Below are positions 6,042 through 13,313 of a stretch of DNA of 13,313 nucleotides, in pieces. This DNA comes from an uncultured Clostridia bacterium (GTDB lineage: Bacteria > Bacillota_A > Clostridia > Christensenellales > Aristaeellaceae). Every line of letters starts with the position of its first letter. The stretch's first letter is position 1. The notes under the pieces were generated by a model, which worked only from the letters and a program-made list of their open reading frames with translations, made no database searches and was not told the origin of the DNA. Both the position numbers and the translations under genes were made by a program. The stretch is from NCBI GenBank assembly GCA_934645275.1, contig CAKUDW010000030.1, forward strand, positions 1 through 13,313, read 5' to 3'.

Positions 6042-7283
6042 ATGAAGGTCAAGAATTCTCTGGTTGCTTTGTTCCTCGTGATCGCTATGCTCTTTACGGT
6101 CAGCGCGATCGCCGAAACCGAAACTGTGCGCGTTGGCGCGCTCCTGCCGTTCTCTGGCGGCACGGCTGCCATGGGTGCTGAGTTTAAGGCAGGTATGGAA
6201 ATGGCAGTTAAGAACTTTAATGAGGCCGGTGGCGTAAAGTCCATGGGCGGGGCCCAGATCGAACTCGTGTGGGGCGATTCCGCAGGCGATCCTCAGACGG
6301 GCGTTACGGAAATTGAGCGTTTGATCACTGAAGAAAATGTGGTCGCCATGTTGGGGCCTTACAACAGCTCTGTTGGCGCTTCTACTGCTCCGATCGCTGA
6401 AAAGTATGGCGTACCTTATCTGCTCACCAACTCCAACGCGGACTCCATTCTGGAAGTGGATTATAAGTATGTGTTCCGTGCGAATCACGCTAATTCCGAT
6501 GCGGCTAAGAACATGGTTGATTTTTGCAAGGATATGAGCGCGCGCGGCCCGGAAATCAAAAAGGCTGCTATCGTTGCTGATAACTCTGACTGGGGCGTTG
6601 GCATGGCCGAGTGCCTGAAAGAGCTCTGCGCGGAAAATGGCATTGAGTGCAATGTTTGCGAAATTTTTGAAACCAATGCTTCCGATATGTCCTCCATCGT
6701 CATCAAAATCAAGCAGGATGATCCGGACATCGTGTTTGCAATGTGCTATCTGAGCGATGCGCAGCTGCTGACCAGCACCATGTCTGAGTATCAGGTAGAT
6801 GCGACGATCTTTGCGGATGGTTCCGGCTTCGTTTCCTCTGACTACATTGAATTCGCTGGCGAAGCGGCTGAGGGTCTGCTTGCGACCAATGGTTGGCATG
6901 TCGGTCTGTGCGAGTACACGGGCGAGGTCGCCACTCGGCTGAACGAACAGTACAAGACGGAATACTCCAACGGCGTCGATATGAACGAATTCTCCGCTTC
7001 TGGCTGGCTGAATGCGACGATCATGTGCGAAGTCATTGAAAATGCGGGCGCGGCTGACCGTGAGGCCATTCGCGAGGCGCTGGCGAACTTCAATGTTGAT
7101 TCCAGCGACTATGCGCTGTCGCTGCATGCCTATGAAGGCATTGAGTTTGGCCAGGTACGCACCATGTACAACCAGAACAAGTACAGCGGCAAGGTCATCA
7201 CGCAGGTTCAGGACGGCCAGTATGTGCTGGTTGGCCCGACCACGCTTGTAAAGTCTGGCAACTTCATTTGGCCGGTTGAATAA
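6042..7283 (+). CDS. HAAT-family ABC transporter substrate-binding protein (LivJ/LivK-like)
   Basis: Extracytoplasmic receptor of the importer encoded next door. The 413-residue product has a signal peptide (MKVKN, hydrophobic 6-22, likely cleavage after AIA24). A type I periplasmic-binding fold of the Peripla_BP_6 kind follows: VRVGALLPFSGGTAAMG, EAGGV, LGPYNSSVGASTAPIAEKYGVP and a FADGSGF strand. ATG 6042 is preferred because GGAGG (6029-6033) lies eight bases upstream; the earlier in-frame ATG 6027 overlaps that site. No lipobox cysteine is present, unusual for a Gram-positive binding protein, so how it stays at the membrane is unclear. It is followed by a stem-loop before the permease genes. 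The family usually binds branched-chain amino acids, but also amides, urea and other small compounds; the neighbouring genes point to a sugar-like ligand. Confidence 0.93.
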   Translation: MKVKNSLVALFLVIAMLFTVSAIAETETVRVGALLPFSGGTAAMGAEFKAGMEMAVKNFNEAGGVKSMGGAQIELVWGDSAGDPQTGVTEIERLITEENVVAMLGPYNSSVGASTAPIAEKYGVPYLLTNSNADSILEVDYKYVFRANHANSDAAKNMVDFCKDMSARGPEIKKAAIVADNSDWGVGMAECLKELCAENGIECNVCEIFETNASDMSSIVIKIKQDDPDIVFAMCYLSDAQLLTSTMSEYQVDATIFADGSGFVSSDYIEFAGEAAEGLLATNGWHVGLCEYTGEVATRLNEQYKTEYSNGVDMNEFSASGWLNATIMCEVIENAGAADREAIREALANFNVDSSDYALSLHAYEGIEFGQVRTMYNQNKYSGKVITQVQDGQYVLVGPTTLVKSGNFIWPVE

Positions 7284-7351
7284 CAGACGGACTGGCGAAT
7301 AAGGACAGGCTTGCGTTCGCAGTGCTCTGATAATCCTTGTGCCGTGTAATG

Positions 7352-7382
7352 TTGGCGCGCAGAGCAAGGCTCTGTGCGCCAA
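7352..7382 (+). repeat. Strong stem-loop between binding-protein and permease genes
   Basis: TTGGCGCGCAGAGC (7352-7365) pairs with GCTCTGTGCGCCAA (7369-7382) around AAG: fourteen pairs with one G-U. The next bases, TCCTTAGAAA, do not form a U-run, so full termination is unlikely. In many ABC operons such a structure protects the binding-protein mRNA or attenuates the downstream genes, so that the receptor is made in excess. That role is inferred here. Confidence 0.8.
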
Positions 7383-7415
7383 TCCTTAGAAATTCTGCAA
7401 AAGGGGAAGGCGTAT

Positions 7416-8300
7416 ATGTACACGTTCATCCAGTCTGCCATCAGCGGTTTGCTGATGGGCGGCGTTTATGCAGTCATTGCGATGGGCCTGAGTTTGATTT
7501 TCGGTGTCATGAAACTGGTAAACTTTGCCCATGGTGACTTCCTGATGGCATTTTGCTTTCTGGCGTGGGCCATCATTACTAATCTGAATATTGATCCTTA
7601 TCTGGCGATCCTGATCGTGGCGCCAATTAGCTTTGCGATAGGCTATCTCTTTCAAAAGTTTCTGGTCAACGGTATTTTGCGACGCGAGAAGAATGTGGAA
7701 TCGCCGAATATCCGCTTGTTTACCGTTGGCTTTGCATGGTGTCTGAGCAATTTGGCGCTGTTGGTGTTCGGCGCAAATATTCGTGCGACTCAGACGGCCT
7801 ATAAAGGAAAAACCTTCTTTATTGGCGATTACATGTTTTCGATCCCCAGACTGATCGCCTTCGGCATTGCACTGGTGGTGACGGTCGCACTTTTCTTGTT
7901 CCTTTATAAAACAGAAACCGGACGCGCGCTGCGCGCGATTTCCCAAAACCGCTTTACGGCGCGTTTGATGGGTATAAATGTAGAAAAACTCTATTGTGTG
8001 GCGTTTGGCCTTGGCATTGCAGTGGTTGGTGTTTCCGCCTGCCTGATTGTTCCGTTCTATTCGGTATTCCCCACGATGGGCGCGACGTTTGGCCTGCGAT
8101 CTTTCGTAATTGTGGTGCTGGGAGGAATGGGTAATTTGCCGGGCGCGCTGATCAGCGGCTTGGTGGTAGGGCTGATTGAAGCGTTTGTCGGTACCTATAT
8201 TTCCACAACTTACGCTAGCATGATTATATTTATTGTGTTTATTATCGCCCTGGTGGTTCGTTCTACAAGTTGGTTCCAGAATCGCAGTCGCAAAATTTAA
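7416..8300 (+). CDS. HAAT-family ABC transporter permease, LivH-like
   Basis: One of the two membrane subunits forming the import channel. The 294-residue product is hydrophobic with multiple membrane segments and shows the LivH signatures GLSLIFGVMKLVNFAHGD near the N-terminus, GRALRAISQNRFTARLMGIN (cytoplasmic EAA-like loop contacting the ATPases) and GGMGNLPGALISGL before the last segments. ATG 7416 is chosen because it follows purine-rich AAGGGGAAGG (7401-7410) and gives the normal LivH N-terminus. An in-frame GTG at 7374 would lie inside the preceding stem-loop. Ends right before the ribosome binding site of the second permease. Length and order are normal for the family. Confidence 0.95.
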   Translation: MYTFIQSAISGLLMGGVYAVIAMGLSLIFGVMKLVNFAHGDFLMAFCFLAWAIITNLNIDPYLAILIVAPISFAIGYLFQKFLVNGILRREKNVESPNIRLFTVGFAWCLSNLALLVFGANIRATQTAYKGKTFFIGDYMFSIPRLIAFGIALVVTVALFLFLYKTETGRALRAISQNRFTARLMGINVEKLYCVAFGLGIAVVGVSACLIVPFYSVFPTMGATFGLRSFVIVVLGGMGNLPGALISGLVVGLIEAFVGTYISTTYASMIIFIVFIIALVVRSTSWFQNRSRKI

Positions 8301-8313
8301 GGAGGCCGTAGCT

Positions 8314-9315
8314 ATGAAAACAAAGGTAAACTTCAAGCGCAGCATAGGCCTGATCCTGTTCTTTGCGCTCGCTGCGCTTTATCCGCTGATTTTTTCCAGC
8401 AGTTATTATAAGCAGCTGGGTACGGTCGTGCTCCTATATGCCTTCTATGCCAGCAGCTGGAATATCCTGGGCGGCTATGCCGGACAGCTTTCCTTGGGAC
8501 ATGGCGCTTACATTGGCCTCGGCGCTTACATCACGACGGTGCTTTTTTCGGAATTCCATATCTCTCCCTGGCTTGGCATGCTGATCGCCGGCGCGTTGGT
8601 GGGCATGTTCGCTATTCTGATCGGCTATCCATGCTTCCGTCTCAGCGGCGTATATTATTCGCTGAGCACAGTGGCGCTGGTCAACGTAATGAAACTGTAT
8701 TTCATTGCGGAGGATACGATCCTTGGCTTCAAGACGAACTCGTCACTCGGCTATAAAATTCAGTGGTTTGGTACATTTGCCGATATGCAGTTTCTGGACA
8801 AGAAGTATTATTTCTGGGTCATCCTTTTCCTTTTGATGATCGTGATCATCGTATCATCTGCGATTAAGAACTCCAAGACAGGTTATTATCTGTCGGCCAT
8901 CAATACCAACCAGAATGCAGCGCGCTCGCTTGGTATCAATACTACCTATTACAAATTAAAGGCATTGTTTATCAGCGCATTCTTTGCTGCTGTGGGTGGA
9001 TCGTTCTATGCAATGTTCATTCAGTATATCGATCCATCTTCGGTATTCAATTACGATGTGTCCATTGAAATGACGGTACTGGCCATGGTCGGTGGTCGCG
9101 GAACGATCTTTGGCCCCATCCTTGGTGCGATCCTGCTGGTTCCCCTGAAGGAGATCGCACGCTCCAAGTTGGGCGCGAGTTTTTCCGGTCTGCCGCTGGT
9201 GATTTACGGCGTTATTCTGATGGTTGTGGTGTTCTTCCTGCCCAATGGCATACTTCCGGTTTTGAAGCGTTGGATTGGAAAACTTGCGAAGAAGGGGGAA
9301 AAGCGCCATGAGTGA
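8314..9315 (+). CDS. HAAT-family ABC transporter permease, LivM-like
   Basis: Second channel subunit, 333 residues, with multiple hydrophobic segments. Family signatures are GGYAGQLSLGHGAYIGLGAY after the first segments, RLSGVYYSLSTVAL, the EAA-like loop TGYYLSAINTNQNAARSLGI, GGRGTIFGPILGA and a terminal FLPNGI. GGAGG (8301-8305) starts the base after the first permease's stop and lies eight bases before ATG 8314. The in-frame upstream start at 8233 lies inside the previous gene. The basic tail (KKGEKRHE) overlaps the next gene's start by eight bases, indicating tight translational coupling. Confidence 0.95.
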   Translation: MKTKVNFKRSIGLILFFALAALYPLIFSSSYYKQLGTVVLLYAFYASSWNILGGYAGQLSLGHGAYIGLGAYITTVLFSEFHISPWLGMLIAGALVGMFAILIGYPCFRLSGVYYSLSTVALVNVMKLYFIAEDTILGFKTNSSLGYKIQWFGTFADMQFLDKKYYFWVILFLLMIVIIVSSAIKNSKTGYYLSAINTNQNAARSLGINTTYYKLKALFISAFFAAVGGSFYAMFIQYIDPSSVFNYDVSIEMTVLAMVGGRGTIFGPILGAILLVPLKEIARSKLGASFSGLPLVIYGVILMVVVFFLPNGILPVLKRWIGKLAKKGEKRHE

Positions 9316-10036
9316 AAGGTTGTTGACGGCAGAGCACGTTACGAAGCGTTACGGCGGACTGGTTGCCGTTAATGATGTAAGCGTATATGTGGATAAGGGT
9401 GAGATCGTAGGTTTGATTGGCCCGAATGGTGCGGGAAAGACGACGTTGTTTAATATCCTTTCCGGCATGCAAAAGTGTAATACTGGCAAGATTATGTTTG
9501 ATGGTCATGATATTACACACAAACCAGTCAATCGTATTTGCATCGCTGGCATTGGGCGTACCTTCCAGATTGTTCAGCCGTTCGAAAATTTGACTGTGCT
9601 GGAAAATGTGATGGTCGGCGCGTTTGTGCACATGAACAGCGTGGAGGCTGCCCGTCATCGTGCATTGGAGATTTTGGAGCTGGTAGGCATGAGCGATTTG
9701 AAGGATGCGCCCGGCCGTGGTCTGTCGCTTCAGTATATGAAGTGCATGGAGGTTGCCCGCGCGCTCGCAACATCGCCGAAGTTGCTGTTGTTGGACGAGG
9801 TGATGGCAGGCCTGAACCCGACAGGCATTGAAGCCTTCGTAAAGACAATTAAGAAGATTCGTGATTCTGGTGTGACAATCGTGGTTATCGAGCATGTAAT
9901 CAAGGCAATCATGTCACTTTCGGATAGAATCTACGTTCTGGATCAGGGCAGGCTCATCGCTGAAGGACAGCCTGATGCGGTTATGAGCAATGAAGAGGTT
10001 ATTAAATCCTACCTGGGAGCGAAGAAATATGCTTAA
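9308..10036 (+). CDS. HAAT-family ABC transporter ATP-binding protein, LivG-like
   Basis: Energises the importer at the inner face of the membrane; 242 residues. Walker A is GPNGAGKTT (38-46), a Q-loop lies in GRTFQIVQPF, Walker B is LLLLDE (159-164), and the switch histidine is His196 in VIEHV. The signature region reads LSLQYMKCMEVARAL (from Leu139) where most ABC ATPases have LSGGQ, and the residue after the Walker B Glu is Val (DEVMAGLNP), not Pro. Similar degenerate signatures with DEVMAGLNP are, from memory, found in a branch of Liv-type ATPases, so this is probably a subgroup trait. The start is ATG 9308, overlapping the livM-like stop and preceded by AAGGGGG (9292-9298). An in-frame start at 9275 lies deeper inside the previous gene. 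Confidence 0.94.
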   Translation: MSERLLTAEHVTKRYGGLVAVNDVSVYVDKGEIVGLIGPNGAGKTTLFNILSGMQKCNTGKIMFDGHDITHKPVNRICIAGIGRTFQIVQPFENLTVLENVMVGAFVHMNSVEAARHRALEILELVGMSDLKDAPGRGLSLQYMKCMEVARALATSPKLLLLDEVMAGLNPTGIEAFVKTIKKIRDSGVTIVVIEHVIKAIMSLSDRIYVLDQGRLIAEGQPDAVMSNEEVIKSYLGAKKYA

Positions 10037-10733
10037 AGTTCAAAACATTCGTGTCAATTACGGCGAGTTTCAGGCGCTGATGGATGTTAGTCTGGAAGTT
10101 CACAAGGGTGAGATCGTGGCGCTGTTGGGTAGCAACGGCGCAGGTAAGACTACGACGATCAATACGATTTCAGGTATCACGACGCTTCGCGGCGGCACGA
10201 TTGAATTCGAAGGTAACGACATTTCTCATCTGCCTGCCTTCGAGCGAGTAGATGCGGGTATCATTCAGGTTCCGGAGGGACGAAAGCTCTTTCCTGAAAT
10301 GTCAGTTATGGAGAATCTGATTATCGGTTCCTATCCGAAAAATGTCCGTGCCAAGCGAAAGGAAAATCTGGAAATGGTGATGGAGCTGTTTCCGAAGCTG
10401 CGTGAACGCCGCAACCAGATGGCCGGCTCGCTCTCAGGTGGCGAGCAGCAGATGGTCGCGATTGCGCGCGGACTGATGGCGTGTCCAAAGATACTGATGA
10501 TGGATGAGCCTTCGCTGGGGCTTGCACCTGTGATCGTAGATCAGATATTTGAAATCATTCAGACAATCAACAAGGCGGGAACCACGGTGCTGCTGGTGGA
10601 GCAAAATGTCGTTGCTTCGCTGGAGATTGCCAATCGTGCGTACGTTATCGAAACCGGTGCTACCGTGATGAGCGGTGATGCGGGTGAAATGAGTCGGGAC
10701 GAGAATCTCAAAAAGTCTTATCTTGGTCTGTAA
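10029..10733 (+). CDS. HAAT-family ABC transporter ATP-binding protein, LivF-like
   Basis: Second ATPase, 234 residues, the usual LivF size. Walker A is GSNGAGKTT (34-42), the signature is a canonical LSGGEQQ (135-141), Walker B is ILMMDEPSLGLAP, and the switch position is Gln in LLVEQN, as is typical of LivF. With the LivG-like partner this should form a heterodimer with one canonical and one degenerate signature. The start ATG 10029 again overlaps the previous stop by eight bases and is preceded by GGGAG (10015-10019). It completes a full five-component importer. Confidence 0.95.
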   Translation: MLKVQNIRVNYGEFQALMDVSLEVHKGEIVALLGSNGAGKTTTINTISGITTLRGGTIEFEGNDISHLPAFERVDAGIIQVPEGRKLFPEMSVMENLIIGSYPKNVRAKRKENLEMVMELFPKLRERRNQMAGSLSGGEQQMVAIARGLMACPKILMMDEPSLGLAPVIVDQIFEIIQTINKAGTTVLLVEQNVVASLEIANRAYVIETGATVMSGDAGEMSRDENLKKSYLGL

Positions 10734-10761
10734 TTGGCAGAATATAAGGGGGAGAAATGTT

Positions 10762-11853
10762 ATGGGAAGCAAGAAGATCAGGACCGCTTTGGTTGGATGC
10801 GGAAAGGTAGCAGAATTCCATGCGTTGGCATATGCCGGACTGGAGAATTCTGAATTTGTTGCCTGCTGTGATTCGAATATTGAACGTGCGCGCGCGTTTG
10901 CAGAGCGCTTTGGCGTGAAAGCCTATGATGATTTGGAGCAGATGATTCGCGAAAGCCAGGTTGAGTTGCTGTCCATTTGTGTGCCGCACCCTTTGCATGC
11001 TTCACTGGCTGCCCAGGCGGCGGATTTAAAGTGCAACGTGCTGGTGGAAAAGCCGTTAGCGGTTTCGCTGGAGGATTGTGATAAGATCATTGATGCGGGT
11101 AAGCGCAATAATGTGCAGATCGGCATGATTGCACAGCGCAGGTTTTATCGTCCCTGCATGCGCATTAAAAAGGCAATCGAGGATGGAAAGCTGGGCGAGC
11201 CGATCATCGGTACAGTGAATATGTATGGCTGGCGTGACAAGGCTTACTATGATTCCGATCCGTGGCGCGGCACCTGGAAGGGTGAAGGCGGCGGCGTAAT
11301 GGCTACACAGGCGACCCATCAGATCGATCTGTTGCTCTGGTATATGGGCGAAATCGATGAAATTTACGGTTTCTGGAAGAATTATAATCACCCCTACATT
11401 GAGGTGGAGGATACTGCATTGGCCATCGTGAAGTTTAAGAGCGGTGCAGTTGGCAACCTGGTTATGAGCAATTCTCAGAATCCAGCGTTGTACGGTAATG
11501 TGCGCGTGCATGGCAGCAACGGCGCCTCTGTAGGTGTGCAGACAGATGGCGGTTCCATGTTCATTGCGGGTATGTCTGAAATTACCGAGGCACCCTACAA
11601 TGATATCTGGACTGTGCAGGGCGAAAATGACAAGCTGGAAGAAATGAAAAAGGCGGATACCGAGGCCTTCTTCAGTGTGGATTCACTGCATTACTACCAT
11701 CGTGTACAGATTGAGGAATTCATCAACGCGATTCTGGAAGGCAAGCGCCCACTGGTAACTGCTGAGGATGGACGGCGTGCAGTCGAGCTGATGATAGGTG
11801 TATATCGCAGCATGGAATGTGGTCAGCCGGTAAAGTTCCCGCTGAAATATTAA
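10762..11853 (+). CDS. Gfo/Idh/MocA-family oxidoreductase
   Basis: A probable NAD(P)-dependent dehydrogenase of a sugar, cyclitol or sugar derivative; cytoplasmic, 363 residues. The N-terminal Rossmann fold starts LVGCGKVAEFHA (Gly12, Gly14) and has Asp37 at the end of the second strand, which favours NAD. The family EKP motif is Glu96-Lys97-Pro98, with Lys97 the expected catalytic lysine. The C-terminal domain has GWRDKAYYDSDPWRGTW, GGGVMATQATHQID (His186, Asp189) and HPYIEVEDTA. In the usual pattern DxxxH, the Asp before the His is Thr here (Thr182). ATG 10762 follows AAGGGGGAG (10747-10754). Only 28 bp separate it from the transporter genes, so it is probably co-transcribed. The substrate cannot be assigned; relatives include inositol dehydrogenases and 3-dehydrogenases of glycosides. 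Confidence 0.92.
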   Translation: MGSKKIRTALVGCGKVAEFHALAYAGLENSEFVACCDSNIERARAFAERFGVKAYDDLEQMIRESQVELLSICVPHPLHASLAAQAADLKCNVLVEKPLAVSLEDCDKIIDAGKRNNVQIGMIAQRRFYRPCMRIKKAIEDGKLGEPIIGTVNMYGWRDKAYYDSDPWRGTWKGEGGGVMATQATHQIDLLLWYMGEIDEIYGFWKNYNHPYIEVEDTALAIVKFKSGAVGNLVMSNSQNPALYGNVRVHGSNGASVGVQTDGGSMFIAGMSEITEAPYNDIWTVQGENDKLEEMKKADTEAFFSVDSLHYYHRVQIEEFINAILEGKRPLVTAEDGRRAVELMIGVYRSMECGQPVKFPLKY

Positions 11854-11874
11854 TGGAGAGACGGGGAACGAAGG

Positions 11875-12750
11875 ATGAGGATCGGCTTCAATGAAGCGAC
11901 CGCACGGGATTGCTCCGACCTTGAAACGGATGTGACGCTCTGCGATGCCGCTGGTTTTGATGCAATCGAGCTACGCATTGATATGCTCAGAGCATATCTG
12001 CGTGAGCATAACCAAGAAGAGCTGGCAAATCTCTTCTGTGGAAGGCACATTGTGCCTATCAATTTGAATGCGATTTATCCCTACGCAGAGCTGTTTTCGG
12101 ATGCAGATTCGGCGGAACGGCGAGAACAATTCCTGAGTGAATTTGATTTCGCATGTGAAATGGCACAGTTTATTGGCGCAAATGCGCTGATACTGTGCCC
12201 TCCGCTGATGGCGGGAAGAAAGGAAGCCTTCCCTGGCGCAGAGACTGAATGGACGCAAATGAACGCGCGCATCGTGGGACAGTTGGCTGATCGGGCAGCA
12301 CTGACAGATACGCGTCTTTGCTTTGAAATTGTCGGCGCGCCCTACAGCAGCTGCCAGACGGTTGCGCAGGCGCTTTCTGTGTTGCGTGCAATTAACAGGC
12401 CCAACGTGGGGCTTGCAGTGGACAGCTACAATATCTATATGGGCAATCAGGACGACAGCTTTGCAGATTTGGCATTGCTGCGTTCCGAAGAAATCTATGT
12501 GGCGCATATCAATGATGCCGATTATGCTCCGCCAGATTGTCTGGGCGATCAGTCCAGGCGCTGCTTCTGTGGAGCAGGCGTGCTTGACCTGCACGCTTAT
12601 CTGAATCACCTGAAGGAAATTGGATACGATGGTGTCGTATCCGTGGAGACCTTTCGTCCTGAGTACTGGGCGAAGAGCGCAGAATGGGTGATCGCAGAGG
12701 CCTATCGCAGTACGCGTACTGAAATGGAACGCGCCTGCTGCAGAATATAG
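11875..12750 (+). CDS. Sugar isomerase/epimerase of the xylose-isomerase-like TIM-barrel family (IolI/tagatose-epimerase type)
   Basis: A metal-dependent TIM-barrel enzyme of 291 residues. Barrel strands are visible as MRIGFNEAT, FDAIELR, GANALILCPP, LCFEIVG, VGLAVDSYN, VAHIND and GVVSVETF. The likely metal tetrad is Glu151, Asp183, His211 and Glu258, with spacing close to that of D-tagatose 3-epimerase. The family often has His three residues after the Asp (DxxH); here it is Asn186, so substrate handling may differ. It begins 21 bp after the oxidoreductase and precedes a sugar kinase. Oxidoreductase plus isomerase pairs occur in inositol catabolism and in removal of sugars from glycosides through 3-keto intermediates. 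The exact reaction is unknown. ATG 11875 is the first plausible start, behind a GGGGAACGAAGG purine stretch. Confidence 0.88.
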   Translation: MRIGFNEATARDCSDLETDVTLCDAAGFDAIELRIDMLRAYLREHNQEELANLFCGRHIVPINLNAIYPYAELFSDADSAERREQFLSEFDFACEMAQFIGANALILCPPLMAGRKEAFPGAETEWTQMNARIVGQLADRAALTDTRLCFEIVGAPYSSCQTVAQALSVLRAINRPNVGLAVDSYNIYMGNQDDSFADLALLRSEEIYVAHINDADYAPPDCLGDQSRRCFCGAGVLDLHAYLNHLKEIGYDGVVSVETFRPEYWAKSAEWVIAEAYRSTRTEMERACCRI

Positions 12751-12765
12751 AGGAGAAGTGCAGAT

Positions 12766-13313
12766 ATGCGCATATTGTCTTTGGAATCGAGTACATCGGC
12801 CGCAAAGGCACTTTTGTATGATACGGACAGCGGTATTTCGCGGATAGAAACGGTTAGCTTCCTGGCGGAATATAACCGTCCTGATGGAACGCAGGATGCC
12901 GAAGGCGTGTTCGTTCAGACCGTTGAAGCGGCGAAACGTGTCTGCTCGGGGGAACAGGTAGACTTGATCGCTCTGGTGGGAGCATGGCATAGCGTGCTGC
13001 TTTGCGACCGTGCGATGCGTCCGGTAACGCCCGTATATAGCTGGGCGGCAACGCATGCCAAGGAAATCTGCGGCGCATTGCGTGAAGATTCTGCCTATGT
13101 AAAGGCATATTATCAGAATACTGGTTGCATGGTCAATGCCATATATCCCTATTTTAAGCTGCGATATCTTGCTGCGCAGGGATATGCGCTGAATGAGTAT
13201 TACATTCTTGGTCAGGGAAGTTACAATACCTATCGTCTGAGCGGCAAGCGTGTGGTTTCGGATTGTATGGCTTCAGGAAGCGGAATGATGAACATCCGTG
13301 ATCGAAAGTGGGA
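12766..13313 (+). CDS. FGGY-family carbohydrate kinase (xylulokinase/gluconokinase-like), 3' end outside window
   Basis: Would phosphorylate a ketose, sugar acid or polyol with ATP. Only the first 182 codons, roughly the N-terminal sugar-binding domain, are present. The ATG at 12766 follows AGGAG (12751-12755). Family features are the first phosphate loop ILSLESSTSAAKALLYD, then AWHSVLLCDRAMRPVTPVYSW, YFKLRYL and SYNTYRLSGKRVVSDCMASGSGMMNI. The phosphate loop deviates: FGGY kinases usually read GIDxGT, with a near-invariant Asp, while here it is SLESST with Glu7. The catalytic Asp region lies beyond the window, so activity cannot be judged. It starts 15 bp after the isomerase gene and is probably in the same operon. 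Confidence 0.85.
   Translation, partial: MRILSLESSTSAAKALLYDTDSGISRIETVSFLAEYNRPDGTQDAEGVFVQTVEAAKRVCSGEQVDLIALVGAWHSVLLCDRAMRPVTPVYSWAATHAKEICGALREDSAYVKAYYQNTGCMVNAIYPYFKLRYLAAQGYALNEYYILGQGSYNTYRLSGKRVVSDCMASGSGMMNIRDRKW

Noticed and set aside
6021..7382. A 453-codon open frame on the minus strand across the binding-protein gene
   Set aside because: It is antisense to a well-supported gene, has no family features and reflects the codon usage of the real gene. The same applies to the long antisense frames at 7386-8345, 11971-13056, 3505-4347 and 2728-3408.
1..13313. CRISPR arrays, insertion sequences, tRNA or rRNA genes
   Set aside because: I found no regularly spaced repeats, no transposase, no terminal inverted repeats with target duplications and no tRNA-like cloverleaf in the window.

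Overview
The window (about 13.3 kb, mid GC, dense plus-strand genes, strong GGAGG-type ribosome binding sites, sigma-A-like promoters) looks like a low-to-mid GC Gram-positive anaerobe of the Firmicutes, probably class Clostridia. This is inferred from gene families and signals, because no marker gene is present.

Layout. (1) Positions 1-2147, minus strand: a class A penicillin-binding protein, cut by the window start. (2) Positions 2148-2481: a divergent promoter region. (3) Positions 2482-4320, plus strand: glmS, the first enzyme of hexosamine synthesis, so the two divergent genes both serve the cell wall. (4) Positions 4326-4586: a consensus promoter driving a compact structured RNA of about 226 nt that I cannot name. 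It is closed end to end by a 13-bp helix and followed by a U-run. (5) Positions 4587-5282: mostly gene-empty, with a stem-loop, a 45-codon candidate ORF, a strong intrinsic terminator with no confident gene in front of it, and the promoter of the next gene. (6) Positions 5283-13313: a plus-strand gene cluster made of a GntR/FCD regulator, a complete branched-chain-amino-acid-type (HAAT) ABC importer (binding protein, two permeases, two ATPases), a Gfo/Idh/MocA oxidoreductase, a TIM-barrel sugar isomerase/epimerase and the start of an FGGY sugar kinase. From the binding protein on, genes are close together or overlap; the longest internal gap (132 bp) carries a strong stem-loop.

How it fits together. 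The transporter resembles amino-acid importers, but its partners are a dehydrogenase, an isomerase and a sugar kinase, under a regulator family that often senses sugar acids and other carboxylates. The simplest reading is a catabolic operon for a polyol, cyclitol, sugar acid or similar compound, imported by a Liv-type system rather than a standard sugar ABC transporter. The substrate cannot be read from the sequence. The most novel items are the unnamed structured RNA downstream of glmS and this pairing of transporter and catabolic genes.
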